From Xenopus tropicalis (taxonomy: Eukaryota; Chordata; Amphibia; Anura; Pipidae): DNA of 64,000 nucleotides. Location: the NCBI RefSeq assembly GCF_000004195.4, contig NC_030677.2, forward strand, positions 43,587,142 to 43,651,141. The letters run 5' to 3'. The position numbers were made by a program, and so were the translations under genes. Positions 61,892 to 64,000 of the stretch are shown in pieces; the stretch's first letter is position 1, and the number at the start of each line of letters is the position of its first letter. Under the pieces are notes generated by a model that was not told the origin of the DNA, searched no databases, and worked only from the letters and a program-made list of their open reading frames with translations.

Positions 61892-62527
61892 CTACTATAA
61901 TTTACACCAGCAGTCGACTGTACAACTGGAGGGGGGAGGGGGGGGGGAATTCTCTTGCGAATGGGATTAGACTTACACAGATATCATTTGTGCTGTGGGA
62001 ATATTAAGTAAACTTGCTGTGCTTTGGGAATATTAACTACATTCGTTTTGACAGCGAGAGGAAATGTCAAACGCCAGCATTTACTTATCATAAACCTTGG
62101 AATTTTGCCTAAACATATTTCCAGGGATTATTTTTCACTAACCACTGAGAACATGTTGACATTTAATAAGCAAAAAAATAAAGGGTAAAGATAATAGACA
62201 TATAAAGAATTGATCCTTGACCTGGAATTGTCTATAGTATGGCATGTGGGGCTCTAAACTCTGACCTAGCATGGACCAGATGTGATATTCAACCTGCTGC
62301 CTCCAGGCTTTTATTGAACAACAGTCCCTTCAGGTTTATAAAACTAGAGAAGAGCAAGCGACTGTACATATTCAGTTTTAAGCTAAAAGCGTAGAATAAT
62401 TTTATTTTCCATGCTTAAATGTCAGTCGCTCCAGTTGTTTATATTTTTGGAACTCAGATTATAACACCAAGCATGGGATCCTCACTCTGATCAATATTTT
62501 TCTATCTTTTTGTTTCCCTCCCTGAAG
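60977..62527 (+). other. fat1: fat1 intron 11
   Basis: It has a TA microsatellite (61853-61885) and a G-rich stretch (61931-61947). I recognise nothing else in it. The acceptor is TTTCCCTCCCTGAAG, with the tract a few bases upstream. Confidence 0.85.
61853..61885. repeat. (TA)n microsatellite
   Basis: It is a simple TA run of about 33 bases. It produces a run of alternating Ile-Tyr in a spurious frame. Confidence 0.9.
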
Positions 62528-62681
62528 ACTTCCTACGCTGAGACAATTTCAGAGGATGCCCTCGCTGGCAGAGTAATTCTCCAGGTGGCTGCTAGCGATG
62601 CCGACATTCGCTCTAATGCTGAGATCATTTATACCCTGCACGGTGTGGGTGCTGAGAAATTCCATCTCAATCCATTCACAG
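62528..62681 (+). CDS. fat1: fat1 exon 12: first half of an EC repeat
   Basis: The exon is 154 bases, phase 0 to 1. Acceptor CCCTGAAG; donor GTGAGT. It encodes TSYAETISEDALAGRVILQV, then ASDADIRSNAEIIYTL and NPFTG, with the last Gly split by the intron, the same break as at the end of exon 3. It continues the repeat after the exon 11 linker. The Met codon at 62510 is upstream of the acceptor and is not coding. The next exon is outside the window. Confidence 0.94.
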
Positions 62682-64000
62682 GTGAGTTGTAGAAGTAACA
62701 GCAGCCTCTGCTTCTCTGCTTTATAGAACGTCTTGCTATTAACTGTTCTGGGGAAAATGCCATTCTATATATCTTGGTAATAAACCGTTAGTTAAAGTAA
62801 AAGTAACAGTGCTTTGGAATACAAGAATTTGTCAATTCAGGAATAACTAGCATGAATTCAATTAAATAGTGCAGTGAGATACTCAGACTGTACTCTTTTA
62901 ACCATACATTGACTTAAATAGAAACTACTCTGTATTTATTATAAGTAGCAATAAAATTTGAGCTCATTATTTGTTATATCTTCATAGGCTTTTTCCTTAG
63001 TCTTAAAAAACAAGTCAATCTTTTATTCTAAAATTCCCTAAAATTACTCAGCCCCCAGAATAACATACCTTTCTCCCTGCATGCAGATTTATTTTGTTTC
63101 TCTATTACAAGCAGTGTAACAGCAGTACTTTTACTTCCTTGCCTAGCGTGAAGCTCCACCCTCTGAAGATCTCAAAGAGGTGCCTACTGGGCATGCTCAC
63201 TGCCTCTGCTTTAATTAAAATCAATCAGTCAGAAAGAGAAGGTGTGCAAAGGGGGGTGGGGCTTCATGCTGGACAGGTTTACCTAGTAGGCATGAAACAT
63301 GCTGCCTTGTTTTGCAGCCTAGAGAAGGTGCTTTAACAGAGGGTGTTGCAGCTCCCAGTCATATGTACGGATACAATATTTTTTACAGTCCCTTCATGTT
63401 TTAATGTATTTCAGTGGGAGCAAGTTAATTTTAAGTCAATTCTCCTGAATTTTGCATCATAATTTTGCCCAATTTTCATTTTAAACCCCAATTTATCACA
63501 TGTAATTGTTAGTTTTCTGCATTATTTTTACATTTTACACCATTTTTGGGGCTTGACTGTGGCAGTTAACCGTGTTAGGAACATTTTTGGTCTTAGGACA
63601 CGGGCAACTCTACTTTTAAACCATCCCCAAAAATTAGACTCTTAACTCTTATACTCTCTAATTATAAAAAAAATGTCCCTTATCCTGTAAGAAACAGTTA
63701 TCATAAAATCTATGGCACTATTTTAAGGACAAAGACACATGGAGTGATTAAAGACACTTTGTATGTATATCTTTATTTATAAAGCGCTACCTATGTACGC
63801 AGCGCTGTACAGTAGAATTCATTAATACAGACAGGGGTTTAAAGATGGATAAATACAAAGTACAACAATAAATACAAATAAATACAAGGTGCAGTTGCAA
63901 TAAGAGTCAGAAACACAAGATGAAGGAGGTCCCTGCCCCGTAGAGCTTACAATTCCAGCATGGTGGGCAGGCTAAAAACCTTTCCAGTTATACCTGTGGG
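62682..64000 (+). other. fat1: fat1 intron 12 (5' part)
   Basis: It begins GTGAGTTG. It contains a SINE-type repeat tail (63756-63958) and otherwise AT-rich sequence without a gene I can support. Confidence 0.85.
63756..63958. mobile_element. SINE-type repeat tail, copy near right edge
   Basis: ATCTTTATTTATAAAGCGCT, CTATGTACGCAGCGCTGTAC and GGTCCCTGCCCCGTAGAGCT with TACAATTCCAGC match 7221-7400. The middle has an A-rich run of ATAAATACAAA units. Confidence 0.6.

Larger units (their letters stand above)
1..64000 (+). other. fat1: fat1 gene, internal part (exons 3-12 and flanking introns)
   Basis: FAT1 is a very large type I membrane protein with 34 cadherin repeats. It acts at cell-cell contacts and actin-rich edges, in adhesion, polarity, migration and Hippo-linked growth control. 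Seen here: ten spliced exons on + encoding consecutive EC repeats, with no start or stop codon. The match is to FAT1 rather than FAT2, FAT3 or FAT4, because long stretches agree with vertebrate FAT1 as I remember it, including the degenerate linkers NKAMPVF and ILPPE, the REKPERERNAKR insert and [12 protein letters not shown]. Coding lengths in order are 315, 62, 330, 211, 140, 276, 211, 4068, 197 and 154 bases. Exon numbering is inferred from the mammalian gene, in which the ~4-kb exon is exon 10. The EC numbers covered are roughly EC9/10 to EC28/29 of 34. Confidence 0.95.

Overview
This window is vertebrate genomic DNA: AT-rich, intron-dominated, with GT-AG spliced exons and dense short non-autonomous transposons. 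It holds the middle of one gene on the + strand, fat1, the giant FAT atypical cadherin 1. Ten exons (by comparison with mammalian FAT1, exons 3-12) supply 5,964 coding bases, or 1,988 codons, about 43% of a roughly 4,600-residue protein. Neither the start codon, signal peptide, laminin-G/EGF region, transmembrane segment, cytoplasmic tail nor stop codon is in the window. All coding sequence here is extracellular cadherin (EC) repeat. Twenty EC repeats are touched: the first and last are partial, and twelve lie whole inside one 4,068-base exon at 56278-60345.

The repeats point to a Xenopus frog: long-hairpin MITEs of frog-typical sequence, hAT MITEs with 8-bp target duplications, TTTAAAGG-ended T2-like MITEs, a tRNA-related SINE, and L1 and Tc1/mariner relics. 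I cannot separate X. tropicalis from an X. laevis L or S copy by eye.

Layout: 1-12675 is intron 2, with hairpin MITEs, a Tc1 relic, an L1 fragment and one hAT. 12676-12990 is exon 3. 12991-36008 is a 23-kb intron 3 with many MITEs and an unexplained 597-base open frame at 33955-34551. Exon 4 is only 62 bases (36009-36070). Intron 4 holds a T2-like element split by a hAT insertion that itself carries a minisatellite. Exons 5-6 (39698-40774) are followed by intron 6 with an ~82-bp minisatellite of about 15-16 copies. Exon 7 is at 46092-46231. Intron 7 has a 22-base G run. Exons 8-9 (52472-53065), exon 10 (56278-60345), exon 11 (60780-60976) and exon 12 (62528-62681) complete the coding part, and intron 12 runs off the right edge.

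All ten donor and acceptor pairs are GT-AG and all phases join cleanly, so the gene looks intact. I found no second protein-coding gene, no recognisable RNA gene and no promoter. I did not find a previously undescribed system. The most interesting points are the conserved set of EC junctions that lack the calcium-binding linker motif, the repeated positions of introns within the EC repeat, and the nested transposon with its ORF-generating minisatellite.
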